Below are positions 26,139 through 35,147 of a stretch of 64,000 bases of DNA, piece by piece. This stretch comes from UBA1413 sp964567485 (GTDB taxonomy: Bacteria; Bacteroidota; Bacteroidia; Bacteroidales; Prolixibacteraceae): positions 51,077-115,076 of the forward strand of contig CAZMMX010000006.1 in the NCBI GenBank assembly GCA_964567485.1, read 5' to 3'. The position numbers and the translations under genes were made by a program. The notes below the pieces were generated by a model, which saw nothing but the letters and a program-made list of their open reading frames with translations, searched no databases and was not told where the DNA came from. Every line of letters begins with the position of its first letter. Positions within the stretch are counted from its first letter, which is position 1.

Positions 26139-27633
26139 GGCCGCAGTAAGATAGGTTAAAACTCTTGTTACATATCGGAAAATCGGAGATTTCGTTGTTG
26201 CGGACGGCCAGGGCCAGGGCCATCCAGTTATGAAACGACGGATCCTTGACCTTGTAATGGCGCAGTTCTCCCTTTTCACCGGTGACGGCGCAATGACAGA
26301 TCTCGCCCCTCCACCCTTCGACCAGGGAGAGGGCCAGCATGCCCGGCTTCATTACTGACGGCAGTTCGCCGGCCTCCCCAGCCTCAGGCAATGTGGCCAT
26401 GAGCTGCCGGAGGTATTGCATCGACTGTCTGATTTCATCCCTGCGGATCTGCAGCCGGGAGAGAACATCGCCGTGGTGTTTTACCACGGGCTGGTGGCCA
26501 AGGAGCGGGTAGAGGTGCGAGGGATGGCTGCTACGGATGTCACGGGTCACGCCTCCCATTCGTGCCGACATGCCCACGGCACCGATGGAAAGCAGGTCTT
26601 CAACGGAGACCACCCCTGTTCTCTCGAACCTGGAAAGGGCACTGGGAAGATGAAAGAGCATGGCACTCATCTCCTCAAAATCGCGTTCATAGAGTTCCAG
26701 GATGGTGGAGAGGCGCTCAGCGAGTTGCGGTGTAAAGGGAAACGGGTTTCCCCCGGGCCTGATCAATCCTTTGGCCAGGCGATTACCTCCCCACTCCTGA
26801 AAGAAATTCACCAGGGGAGTTCTCAGCCGTCCGAAGACGGCACTTCCCAGCTGATAGGCCACATCGGCGCACAGGGCAGCCATGTCGCCGGTATGGATGG
26901 CCATGCGCTCCACCTCCAGGGCCAGGGTACGGCTCAGGGCCATTTCCCCAGACTCATGGAAACCACCGAGCGCTTCCCTGACCATGCAATAAGCCGTGGT
27001 ATGCCCCACCACGGTATCTCCGGCAATGCCTTCAGCCACCGAGGCCTGTTGCAAAAGTGCCGGGCGCCGCAGCAGCAGCTCCTCGATGCCCCGGTGCTGA
27101 TATCCCAGCTGTATCTCCAGGTGAAGAATCTGCTCCCCGTTGCAGATAAACCGGAAATGCCCAGGCTCAATCACTCCTGCATGAATGGGCCCTACCCCCA
27201 CTTCGTGCAGTTCATCGCTCTCCATGGAATAAAAAGGATAGTTGGCGATGGTTTGGGAGCGGTCGGCACGGTTGAAAGGGTAACGCACTGGCTTCAGCCA
27301 GGGATGGTCATGGTAATGAACCCCGAAATTCTCGTGGATCTCCCTTTCAAACCGTTCAAAAGCAGGCACTCTGGCGGAAAAGGAAGGAAGGGTATCCCCG
27401 GGGCTTACCACACATGAGGAGAGAAAAATCGTGCCCGTGGGGTCGTCGGCAATGGCGCAGATCAGCCTGATCTTCTCCCTTTCGGGAATCCCATGGAAGG
27501 TCACACAATGCCTTCCCGGATGACCGTCAAGCAGTGCGGTGTTCACCCCGTAAAAAGTGCCGTAGTCCGCCTCCGGAACCGAGGCGAGCGGCAGGCTGCT
27601 GTTATTCTTTATTGAAATATAGTCCATGGTCAT
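26128..27633 (-). CDS. ehrL: Ehr complex large subunit (NuoD/HycE-like), NiFe ligands lost
   Basis: 501 residues. An NuoC/HycE-type N-terminal domain (about 1-125, EREIHENFGVHYHDHPWLKP) is fused to the catalytic-type domain (HLEIQLGYQHRGIEE, GPIHAGVIEPGHFRF). In group 4 hydrogenases four cysteines bind NiFe. Here the N-terminal C-x-x-C is A204-G-D-T207 and the C-terminal DPCxxC is N493-L-S-Y-C-G498. Neither hydrogenase activity nor complex I-type quinone chemistry can be assumed. The start ATG overlaps the upstream stop (ATGA), showing tight translational coupling. A second Met two codons later is an alternative start. Confidence 0.9.
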   Translation of the reverse strand: MTMDYISIKNNSSLPLASVPEADYGTFYGVNTALLDGHPGRHCVTFHGIPEREKIRLICAIADDPTGTIFLSSCVVSPGDTLPSFSARVPAFERFEREIHENFGVHYHDHPWLKPVRYPFNRADRSQTIANYPFYSMESDELHEVGVGPIHAGVIEPGHFRFICNGEQILHLEIQLGYQHRGIEELLLRRPALLQQASVAEGIAGDTVVGHTTAYCMVREALGGFHESGEMALSRTLALEVERMAIHTGDMAALCADVAYQLGSAVFGRLRTPLVNFFQEWGGNRLAKGLIRPGGNPFPFTPQLAERLSTILELYERDFEEMSAMLFHLPSALSRFERTGVVSVEDLLSIGAVGMSARMGGVTRDIRSSHPSHLYPLLGHQPVVKHHGDVLSRLQIRRDEIRQSMQYLRQLMATLPEAGEAGELPSVMKPGMLALSLVEGWRGEICHCAVTGEKGELRHYKVKDPSFHNWMALALAVRNNEISDFPICNKSFNLSYCGHDL

Positions 27634-29057
27634 CAGGGCAATAAGGAGACACTTTCTCTCAGCAGAACGACGAATTCTGCAGGGGGGTTAAATCCGAGAT
27701 ATACGGCCAGGGCCAAGAGGATGAACTGGGAAAGGCTCTCCCAGGGTTGCGATGGCGGCACATTCACCACTTCAAAACCGGCAGAAGGAAGAAACAGAAT
27801 CCTGAAAACATTCCTGCCGAAAGCCCAGAGGATCATGGTCAGCAGGATGGCCACCGCCACCAGGAGCCACACCAGACGGGCTTCGATCAGGGAGCGGAAA
27901 ATCAGCCATTCGCTCACAAACATCCCCGAGGGAGGAATGGCGGCGGCACTGAGGAATCCCAGGAGCAGGACCATGGCCCCGGCGGGGTTGTACGTGAAAT
28001 AATTTCCCATGGCGCCCAGGCTCTTACTCTGGTATACACGGTAAAGCTGGTTATACTGGAAAAAGAGGGAGGACTTAACAAAGGTATGAAGGACGATGTG
28101 CAGTACGGCGGCATAGGTACCCACGCCTCCGGCGACCACGCCCAGCATCACCACGCCCATGTGTTCCACGCCGGAATAGGCAAACATCCGTTTTACATTC
28201 CGCACTTTTATCATGTACGCGGCAGCGACGAAAACAGAAAGAAAGGCCGCCGTGCCGGTGACCACGTTGGCCCAGTGATGGAGCGGCGTATGGGCAAGGA
28301 CGGTATAAAACCTGAAGACTCCTGCAAATCCCAGGTTCATCAGGACGCTGGCCAGCAATGCTCCCGCAGGCCCGGGGGCCGTATCCTTGGCATCGATGCC
28401 CGCGGTAAACATGGGCACCAGCCCCAGCTTCGCGGTAAACCCCGTGAAAATAAAAACATAAGCCAGCTTAAGCCAGAAAGGATCCAAAGAGTTGCTCTTT
28501 TCCAGCAGGTTGGCAAAGGAGAGTTCCGTCGATCCAGCATGTTGCAGCGAAAGACTCAGAAAAAGAATGCCGATGAAGACAAAGGAGATGCTCAGTGCAC
28601 AAATGAAGACATATTTCCAGGTCCCTTCCAGGGCCAGTTTATTCCGGTGATGGTAGATCAGCGCCGAGGCACTCAGGGTGGTGATCTCGGTGAATATCCA
28701 GATCACCGCCAGATGGTTGGACAGGTAACCGGCACCGATGGCCGTAATCAGCAGTACCAGTGAACCGAAATAAATGCCCCGGGAAAGCGGGGTTTCATCG
28801 TGTCTTTCAATATAAATGGCACTGTGTAGTGCTGCCGGAACCGTCACGATGCTCAGGGTGACCAGCAGGAGAAGGCCTAAGGCGTCAAAGGTAAAATAGG
28901 CGTTATCGGTGGAGTGGAGGCGGCTCCAGGCATAAAGGGTAAATCCCCATTGCAGAAGCAGGAAAACCCCTACCAGGAGGTAGTTCACTTTCCGGTGACG
29001 GTTCAGGAAGAGCCCCGCCGACAGCAATAATGCCAAAATGAGATAGATAATGGTCAT
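27633..29057 (-). CDS. ehrD: Ehr complex antiporter-like membrane subunit (HyfF/NuoN-type)
   Basis: 474 residues with about 13-14 hydrophobic segments. It is a homologue of NuoL/M/N and of Mrp antiporter subunits. The TM glutamate E124 (IWIFTEITTLSA) and TM lysine K210 (GFTAKLGLVPMF) needed for ion translocation are kept, as is the SGVEHMGVV block typical of HyfF. It would carry one proton or sodium channel of the complex. It starts 12 bp after the preceding gene and overlaps the next. The order antiporter, NuoH-like, HyfE-like, antiporter, large, small is that of Ehr and hydrogenase-4 operons. Confidence 0.9.
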   Translation of the reverse strand: MTIIYLILALLLSAGLFLNRHRKVNYLLVGVFLLLQWGFTLYAWSRLHSTDNAYFTFDALGLLLLVTLSIVTVPAALHSAIYIERHDETPLSRGIYFGSLVLLITAIGAGYLSNHLAVIWIFTEITTLSASALIYHHRNKLALEGTWKYVFICALSISFVFIGILFLSLSLQHAGSTELSFANLLEKSNSLDPFWLKLAYVFIFTGFTAKLGLVPMFTAGIDAKDTAPGPAGALLASVLMNLGFAGVFRFYTVLAHTPLHHWANVVTGTAAFLSVFVAAAYMIKVRNVKRMFAYSGVEHMGVVMLGVVAGGVGTYAAVLHIVLHTFVKSSLFFQYNQLYRVYQSKSLGAMGNYFTYNPAGAMVLLLGFLSAAAIPPSGMFVSEWLIFRSLIEARLVWLLVAVAILLTMILWAFGRNVFRILFLPSAGFEVVNVPPSQPWESLSQFILLALAVYLGFNPPAEFVVLLRESVSLLP

Positions 29058-29069
29058 GGCGCTCTTTCC

Positions 29070-29702
29070 TTAATAATCTTTCAGGTTACTCAGCTGGTCG
29101 ACATCCACATCCCTGAAGACGTCGCCTATCTTGTTCAGGAAAATCCCCAGAATAAGCACGCTGGCAAAAATATCGAGCATGATGCCCAGGTTGACCAGCA
29201 TCGGCATTTCATTTCCCACAGCCAGGGAAAGAACAAAAACCCCGTTTTCCACCACCATGTACCCCATCACATGGGTGATGATCTTCCGGCGGGTGGCGAT
29301 CAGGTAAAGCCCCGTAAAAAGGGTGGAGAGGGCCACCACGAAAAAGAGCTTGTCGAGGTGGGTGTCACTGATCATATTCGACAGCAGGAAGGTGACCACC
29401 AAGATGGCGGTGACGATTAGCAGGGAGATGAAATTGGGAACGAAGGGTTCCGCCTCGCGGGTGATCTTGTTCCGGCGCAGCAGGTAGGCCAGGAAGACAG
29501 GCACCGCGACCGACTTGAAGATAATGGTTTCCAGGAGAATCAGCACCAGGTTGAGAAGGTTGATTTCGCTGAGCTGGATAAAGACCACGAAGAACAGAAG
29601 GATTCCCTGGTAGGCCAGCACTTTCACATAGGTCATCAGCCGGTTGGCAATGGCGATATAAAAGAGGGTGATCAGAAAAGCAATGAGTAATACGTCAGCC
29701 AT
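29070..29702 (-). CDS. ehrC: Ehr complex HyfE/NuoK-like membrane subunit
   Basis: 210 residues from MADVLLIAF; an ATG three codons earlier is also open. About six TM segments. The GYMVVENGVFVLSLA block carries the membrane glutamate conserved in HyfE/NuoK proteins. The C-terminus is hydrophilic (DVFRDVDVDQLSNLKDY). It is expected to link the NuoH-like foot to the antiporter-like subunits. It is tightly spaced with its neighbours, with no room for a separate promoter. Confidence 0.87.
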   Translation of the reverse strand: MADVLLIAFLITLFYIAIANRLMTYVKVLAYQGILLFFVVFIQLSEINLLNLVLILLETIIFKSVAVPVFLAYLLRRNKITREAEPFVPNFISLLIVTAILVVTFLLSNMISDTHLDKLFFVVALSTLFTGLYLIATRRKIITHVMGYMVVENGVFVLSLAVGNEMPMLVNLGIMLDIFASVLILGIFLNKIGDVFRDVDVDQLSNLKDY

Positions 29703-29714
29703 AGTGTACAATTT

Positions 29715-30620
29715 TCAAAGGAACCTGCCCGAGAGGAGCAAAACGCCGAAAAAGACCAGCAGGGCTACCGAGGTAAGGGCGGTAATAAACTGGGGGTTAT
29801 GGCTCATACGAAAGCGGGCCATAAACGATTCTATCATACCCACAGCCACAGCCATGGCTGCCTGGATGAGCAGAAAGAGAGGGATGGCATAGCCTGTGGG
29901 GACCATACCAATAAAGAGATTAACGATCAGGGCCCCGAAAATGGCAAATTTCAGGTATCCGGCTGTGAGGATCAGTCCCAGGTCAAAGCCGCTGTTATCG
30001 AGGATCATCACCTCATGGACCATGGTCAGTTCGAGGTGGGTTTTGGGGTCGTCGACGGGCATGCGGCTATTCTCGACCATGGCGATCATCACCAGCACGA
30101 AGGTGGCCAGGGTGGCCATGGCATAGCTGATCCAGGAGCCCAGGTGGAGTTCGCAGAAGATTTCGTAAAATGAGGTATGTCCGGTCAGCAGGGCCATAGA
30201 CCCCATCAACAAGAAAAAGGCAGGTTCCGCCAGCATGCCGTAAAGGGCTTCGCGGCTCGCTCCCATACCCTCAAAACTGCTTCCCGTATCCAGAGCGGCA
30301 ACGACACTCAGGAACCTCCCCAGCGCCAGGACATAAGCAAAAAAAATGAAATCTCCGTTGAAGCTGAGCACCCCTTTCGACTGGCCGAAGGGCACCACCA
30401 GCAGGGCCATGATAATCGACGCCATATAAACAGTGGGGGCCACCCTGAAGAGGATGCCGGCGGTGGCAGGATAGACGCTTCCCTTGCGGAAGAGACGTGC
30501 AACGTCCTTCAGGGGCTGCAGGATACCGGGACCTTTCCGCCCCGAGGCCAGGCTCTTCGTACGGTTAATGATCCCCGTAAAGAAGAGGGCTGCAATAACG
30601 ATCAACAGTGCACTCAGCAT
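29715..30620 (-). CDS. ehrB: Ehr complex NuoH/HyfC-like membrane subunit
   Basis: 301 residues and about eight TM segments. NuoH signatures are GRKGPGILQPLKDVARLFRK near the N-terminus, FEGMGASREALYGMLAEPAFF, and the acidic loop VDDPKTHLELTMVHEVM. This subunit anchors the peripheral arm and couples its movements to the ion channels. One base separates it from the upstream antiporter-like gene. Conservation of the acidic NuoH loop, in contrast to the loss of redox cofactor ligands in the peripheral subunits, suggests that ion translocation is still under selection. Confidence 0.91.
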   Translation of the reverse strand: MLSALLIVIAALFFTGIINRTKSLASGRKGPGILQPLKDVARLFRKGSVYPATAGILFRVAPTVYMASIIMALLVVPFGQSKGVLSFNGDFIFFAYVLALGRFLSVVAALDTGSSFEGMGASREALYGMLAEPAFFLLMGSMALLTGHTSFYEIFCELHLGSWISYAMATLATFVLVMIAMVENSRMPVDDPKTHLELTMVHEVMILDNSGFDLGLILTAGYLKFAIFGALIVNLFIGMVPTGYAIPLFLLIQAAMAVAVGMIESFMARFRMSHNPQFITALTSVALLVFFGVLLLSGRFL

Positions 30621-30621
30621 A

Positions 30622-32652
30622 TTACATCTGTTTCAGAAGTTGAACCATGTCTGCCAGCCATTCGGAAAGCAGGGGAAGGATGATCACTGCCACCACGAAG
30701 AGGATGCCATAGAGGATGTACACCTGTAATTTGCCATTCTGGAGAAAGAGAAAACGGCTCATCACCCACTGGAAACCGTTCACAGGTTTGTCGATCAGCC
30801 ACTGTTCCACCTTATCGCTGGCATGTGATTCGTAGTGACCTTCTACGGGGAAGATCTGTTCCGCTCCTTTTTCACGCCGTGAAAAGGTAAGTACCGCCTT
30901 GAAGAGCTTGGTGTAGCTGCGGGCAAAGGAGCCTGCCGTATACTGCAGTTTTGGGGTTGGGGCCACGTACCCGCAACTCCAGGTGGGCGAGATCTCCTGC
31001 CTGCTTTTTCGGGTGACCAGGTGGCGTACCCCCCAGAGGAGCAGGCTGACCACGATCACCCCCCATGCCGCCAGGGCCACAGGTTCCAATATCTCCTGTA
31101 CCGGTGCAGGAACGCCAGCGACCACCCCAGTTCCCGGGAGAGCGGGGGTGAGGAACAGCGCCACCGGCCTGACCAGAAATTCCGTGAAAAAGTGAGGGAA
31201 CAACCCGATCAGGACGATCAGCACGGCTAGAACCCCCAGGGGCGCCAGCGTTCCCCGTGATACCTCATGCACGGCATGCTCCTCGCTGCGACGCGGGGTT
31301 CCCAGAAAGACAATACCAAAAGCCTTGGTGAAACAGAGCAGCGCCAGTCCGCCGATAAGAACCAACCCCACGATGGTGAAAATAATAAATACCAGGTTCA
31401 CCAGCGAGGCTTCCTGCATCCAGGAATATAACCCCGAGTATACCAGAAACTCAGAGACAAATCCGTTGAAGGGGGGGATACCGCATATGGCGATGGCCGC
31501 CACGAGGAACAGAAGGGCTGTCAGGGGCATCTTTTTCATGACCCCTCCCAGGTGTTCGATATGGAGGGTGTGGGTCGCCTGGTACACATTTCCCGCGGTA
31601 TAAAAGAGCAGCGATTTAAAAAGGGCATGGTTGAGGGTATGTAAAAGGGCGCCGGCAAATCCCAGCGAGGCCACTCCCATGTTCCCGGAGCCCAGGCCGA
31701 TAGCGCCCAACCCGATGCCCATGCCGATGATGCCAATATTCTCAATGCTGTGGTAGGCCAGCAGCTTTTTCAGGTTGTGTTGCACGATGGCCAGCATCAC
31801 CCCGTAAACCCCCGAAACCAGAGACAGGACCAGTAAAAGGGTGCCGATCACCGTATAATCAACGGGAAGAAGGAGAAGCATCCTGAGAATTCCGAAGATG
31901 CCTATCTTGATGATCACCCCCGACATGATCCCCGAGATGTGGGCGGGGGCTGCCGGGTGGGCGTGAGGAAGCCAGGTATGAAAGGGAACGAACCCCGCCT
32001 TGATGCCGAAGCCGGCAATGAAGAGGATCATCAGCGCCGTAGCGGCTCCCGTTCCCCCGGGAAGAGCAGCCAGCGCCGCAAAATCATAACTCCCAGTCTT
32101 GATGGCCCCATATAGAAAACCCGTCATCAGCAACAGAAGCGACACATGCGACTGGATCAGAAAATTGATCCCCGCCTTTACGGTGACCCACTTTTCATGC
32201 TCAAAGATAATGGCCAGGAAAGCGGTGACAGTCATGATCTCCCATAGGATGATAAACACCAGGCTGTTCTGCACCACGGTGAGGCAAAGCATGGAGGCAT
32301 GCAACAGCAAAAAAGAGACAAAATGAAGGGTCAGGGTGTTCCTTCCGGCCTTGCAGGAGTCCAGGTAGTAAAGTCCGTAGATCCCCCCGGTGATAAACAC
32401 CAGGTTGATGATCAGGATAAACCATGCCGAAAGGGCATCGAGACGCAGGGGGATTTCCCCGGTGACCACATTCCCGGGCAGCAGCCATTGTCGAGCTTCC
32501 CCGGTGAGGACGCCCCAGGCAGGAACCGAGGAGACCACGGCCATCCAACAGATGCCCACCAGAAGCAAGGCCTTTTGCATCCGTCCCTTCAGAAACGGAA
32601 GCGCCATGGCGACTGCCGCCGTAACACAAACAAACCACGTCACCTGATTCAT
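30622..32652 (-). CDS. ehrA: Ehr complex antiporter-like membrane subunit (HyfB/NuoL-type)
   Basis: 676 residues from MNQVTWF (ATG 32650-32652), preceded by a GGTGGAG that could serve as a ribosome site; a longer frame upstream adds 12 unlikely residues. About 16 TM segments. The key TM glutamate (FIILWEIMTVTA, E138) and lysine (FGIKAGFVPFHTWLP, K218) are present. The C-terminal extension (SPTWSCGYVAPTPKLQYTAG) is the HyfB type. It is first in the operon. A TACATTTG element lies about 90 bp upstream. Confidence 0.91.
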   Translation of the reverse strand: MNQVTWFVCVTAAVAMALPFLKGRMQKALLLVGICWMAVVSSVPAWGVLTGEARQWLLPGNVVTGEIPLRLDALSAWFILIINLVFITGGIYGLYYLDSCKAGRNTLTLHFVSFLLLHASMLCLTVVQNSLVFIILWEIMTVTAFLAIIFEHEKWVTVKAGINFLIQSHVSLLLLMTGFLYGAIKTGSYDFAALAALPGGTGAATALMILFIAGFGIKAGFVPFHTWLPHAHPAAPAHISGIMSGVIIKIGIFGILRMLLLLPVDYTVIGTLLLVLSLVSGVYGVMLAIVQHNLKKLLAYHSIENIGIIGMGIGLGAIGLGSGNMGVASLGFAGALLHTLNHALFKSLLFYTAGNVYQATHTLHIEHLGGVMKKMPLTALLFLVAAIAICGIPPFNGFVSEFLVYSGLYSWMQEASLVNLVFIIFTIVGLVLIGGLALLCFTKAFGIVFLGTPRRSEEHAVHEVSRGTLAPLGVLAVLIVLIGLFPHFFTEFLVRPVALFLTPALPGTGVVAGVPAPVQEILEPVALAAWGVIVVSLLLWGVRHLVTRKSRQEISPTWSCGYVAPTPKLQYTAGSFARSYTKLFKAVLTFSRREKGAEQIFPVEGHYESHASDKVEQWLIDKPVNGFQWVMSRFLFLQNGKLQVYILYGILFVVAVIILPLLSEWLADMVQLLKQM

Positions 32653-32738
32653 AGCGTTGATTTCTCCACCTTTGAAAATGACGGCCAAATAAACGGGAAT
32701 TCTCCGGCATCCCTTGGGAATTCCGGTTTCATTCTCAT

Positions 32739-32746
32739 CAAATGTA
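32739..32746 (-). promoter_or_regulatory. Putative -7 element of the Ehr operon
   Basis: TACATTTG on the minus strand, about 87 bp before the first Ehr start codon. A TTTG 12 bp upstream is too close for a standard -33 box. Confidence 0.35.
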
Positions 32747-32849
32747 CAGGAAAATTAACAAATAGAGAAATACGCCACCGGAAGGAAAGGGGATAACCTT
32801 AAGGAAACAGGGCAACCATAAGGAAACGGGGCATCGGGCAGGAAAGAGG

Positions 32850-34772
32850 TTATTGAATAACAGAAATGGTCGTACGGCGGTTAAGGCTGCGCCCCTCCTC
32901 CGTATCATTGGTGGCCAGGGGATGGTCCATCCCGTACCCCTGTGAGGTGACTCTCCCCGGGTCTATTCCTTTGGCGACCAGATAATCGCGAACCGAAGCA
33001 GCTCTTTTAAGGGAGAGTTCCCGGTTAAAATCAGCGCCTCCCGTGCTGTCGGTATGGCCACCGATCTCTACACGAAGTGTGGGATTCTCGCGGAGAAAGC
33101 GGAGAAGCACCAGGAGTTCCGGCTCCGAAGGGGGTAAAATCTCATATTCATTGAGGGCAAAGAAGATTTGGTAAAGGTCCATAGAGGTACCGGGGCGTGC
33201 AGGTTTAAGCCTGATTTCGCGTAAAACGGGATCGGGAATACCCTTTGTTTCGGGAATAGCAAACCGTTCTGAATAAAAGAGAAATCCGGGGTGCTCCACG
33301 GTAAAAACCAACTCCACTTCTGTGGGCAGAGCCGCCAGGAAAATGCCCTCTTCATCGGCGGGGATGGTCACTGCGGGGAAGGCTGAAGGGGACGAAGCCC
33401 TGATATTGACGCTGGCGGCCACCGGCAGAGCGGTGGCATCATTGACCACTTTCCCACGGATATAGGAAACGGGAGAGGGGCGCAGGGCTTCAGGAAGCTC
33501 GAAGGAGCAGATATCCATGTGGGCTCCCTGTTCCCTTCCGGTGGCGAACCAGGCATGTACCCCGCTCCTATCGGTCACCAATCCCTGTTCATTTCCCGGC
33601 GAGTTGACCGGAGCGCCTAAATTCTCCGGCGAACTCCAGATCTCCCCAGGCAGGAGAACCGCGTGGAAGAGGTCGTAGCCCCCGAATCCCGGCCAGTGGT
33701 CAGAGGCAAAAAAAAGATCCCTGCCCCCAGGGTGAAGAAACGGGGAGATTTCATCACCCTGAGTGTTGATGCTGTCACCGGCGTTGACCACTCCTCCCCA
33801 GAGAGGGATCCCATCTTCGCGCCATCCCTTCAGGGGAACCACCCAGAGATCCTTCTTTCCTTTTCCCCCGCTTCTTTCGGAAGAGAAAAAGAGCTGGTCC
33901 CCGAAGGCCGACAGGGAGGGCTGTCCTTCCCACCCGGCGGTATTGACCGCTTCCCCGGCATTGCGGGGAGGCGTCCATTGTCCATTTTCGAATTTTGAAA
34001 ACCAGAGGTCACAACTGCCGAAGCCTCCGGGATGGTTGCACAGGGTAAAAAAAAGAAGTTTTCCGTCGGCAGACAAAGAGGGAGCCCCCTCATTAGCCAG
34101 AGTATTCAGTTCTGCCAGGGGAACAGCCTCGCCCCATTGTTTCTTATCGAAGCGGCTCATGAAGAAATCCTCCTGCCAGTGAGTGGTGGCCCCTGTAACG
34201 GGCACCCGGCGGGTAAAAATCAGGGTATTACCGTCGACAGTGAGGGAAGGCCAATATTCATCGAGCGGGGAGTTCACGCCCGTTCCGGGGTCAACAGGAT
34301 TAAAAGGCACGGGATTCCTGATCGCAGAAGCGGCAAAGGCAGCATGTTGGTAGAGGGTCGTCGCCCTGGTGAGGAGGGTTCCGCGGGGTTGGGAAGCCAG
34401 AAAATGGGTAAGCTTTTCCAGGGCTTCTCCATAGGAAGCCGTCAGAAAAAGGGCTTCTCCCAGCCTGAAATCGAGGAGGTTCCCCCCGGCCCCGGCATCT
34501 GCAACCCTGCGCAGATAAATGAGTTCCTCGTTGCGGGCATTCTGCTCCCGGCAAATGTCGGCCATGAGCATCAAGGCCTCACCGTTGGAAGGGTCACCCC
34601 TGAGGACCCTCGCGGCAGCCGCGGCGGCACCCTGCAAATCACGACGCTCCCACGCCTGCAAAGCCTGACGTAAATGACGTCCGCTCCTGCCGTCACCCTG
34701 TGCCATGACCACCAAAGGCCCCATCAGCACAAGAAAAAGAAACACCACGGAAATTGCTCTGAGCTCCTTCAT
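32850..34772 (-). CDS. OmpA-family protein with TPR and PD40 propeller repeats
   Basis: 640 residues with a signal peptide ending VVMAQ. Domain order: TPR-like helices (about 30-160); WD40-like PD40 blades (about 175-430, with LSADGKLLFFT, GGFGSCDLWFSKF, GGYDLFHAV); a carboxypeptidase-regulatory-like beta domain (about 435-520, YIRGKVVNDATALPVAASV); and an OmpA C-terminal peptidoglycan-binding domain (about 535-640, VEIGGHTDSTGGADFN..LSLKRA). This architecture is widespread in Bacteroidota and is often linked to envelope structure or type IX secretion/gliding-related complexes, but a specific role cannot be assigned. It follows a divergent small gene. Confidence 0.9.
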   Translation of the reverse strand: MKELRAISVVFLFLVLMGPLVVMAQGDGRSGRHLRQALQAWERRDLQGAAAAAARVLRGDPSNGEALMLMADICREQNARNEELIYLRRVADAGAGGNLLDFRLGEALFLTASYGEALEKLTHFLASQPRGTLLTRATTLYQHAAFAASAIRNPVPFNPVDPGTGVNSPLDEYWPSLTVDGNTLIFTRRVPVTGATTHWQEDFFMSRFDKKQWGEAVPLAELNTLANEGAPSLSADGKLLFFTLCNHPGGFGSCDLWFSKFENGQWTPPRNAGEAVNTAGWEGQPSLSAFGDQLFFSSERSGGKGKKDLWVVPLKGWREDGIPLWGGVVNAGDSINTQGDEISPFLHPGGRDLFFASDHWPGFGGYDLFHAVLLPGEIWSSPENLGAPVNSPGNEQGLVTDRSGVHAWFATGREQGAHMDICSFELPEALRPSPVSYIRGKVVNDATALPVAASVNIRASSPSAFPAVTIPADEEGIFLAALPTEVELVFTVEHPGFLFYSERFAIPETKGIPDPVLREIRLKPARPGTSMDLYQIFFALNEYEILPPSEPELLVLLRFLRENPTLRVEIGGHTDSTGGADFNRELSLKRAASVRDYLVAKGIDPGRVTSQGYGMDHPLATNDTEEGRSLNRRTTISVIQ

Positions 34773-34813
34773 CGAAAAACGGGTTTATTTTTTATACCCA
34801 CAGAAACGAACAG

Positions 34814-34841
34814 TTTGGTATAAGAATTGTTTTTATATTTG
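34814..34841 (+). promoter_or_regulatory. Putative promoter of the small basic-acidic ORF
   Basis: TTTG (34814-34817), 16 bp, TATATTTG (34834-34841). It lies about 78 bp before the ATG at 34919, which supports that small gene. Confidence 0.45.
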
Positions 34842-34918
34842 GACAGGATAACCAATCCGTTGTAAGAGAGGAGTTAAATAACCTATTTGCTGATTTAAAA
34901 CGCATTTTGTTTTAAGTG

Positions 34919-35110
34919 ATGAAACACAACTTTTCTAAATCGGGTTCCAGGGAAAAGATCGACAAAATTGAAAGAAAAGCCTCTGTTTCAGGGGTTTCCC
35001 AGAAAGAAAGGAGTTCCAAGAAAAGGCTCTCCATCTACGATGATTTTGAAGAAGAAGAGCTGGATGATATGGATTCCCGAAACCTGAAACACCAGAAATC
35101 AAGGCGATAA
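34919..35110 (+). CDS. Small highly charged hypothetical protein
   Basis: 63 residues from the ATG at 34919 (a GTG one codon earlier is also open). The N-terminal half is basic (NFSKSGSREKIDKIERK), the middle acidic (DDFEEEELDDMD), and the end basic (KHQKSRR). No signal peptide, TM segment or recognised domain. It is probably disordered, perhaps nucleic-acid or protein binding. A promoter-like pair lies upstream and it does not overlap neighbouring genes. Existence is moderately supported and function unknown. Confidence 0.5.
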   Translation: MKHNFSKSGSREKIDKIERKASVSGVSQKERSSKKRLSIYDDFEEEELDDMDSRNLKHQKSRR

Positions 35111-35147
35111 GCCCGGCGATTCCCCCGGCCGGCAAACACCCTGCCGT

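Noticed and set aside
25386..32652. True energy-converting hydrogenase or complex I
   Set aside because: The NiFe-binding cysteines and the NuoB cluster ligands are absent, and no NADH or quinone modules of complex I are encoded.
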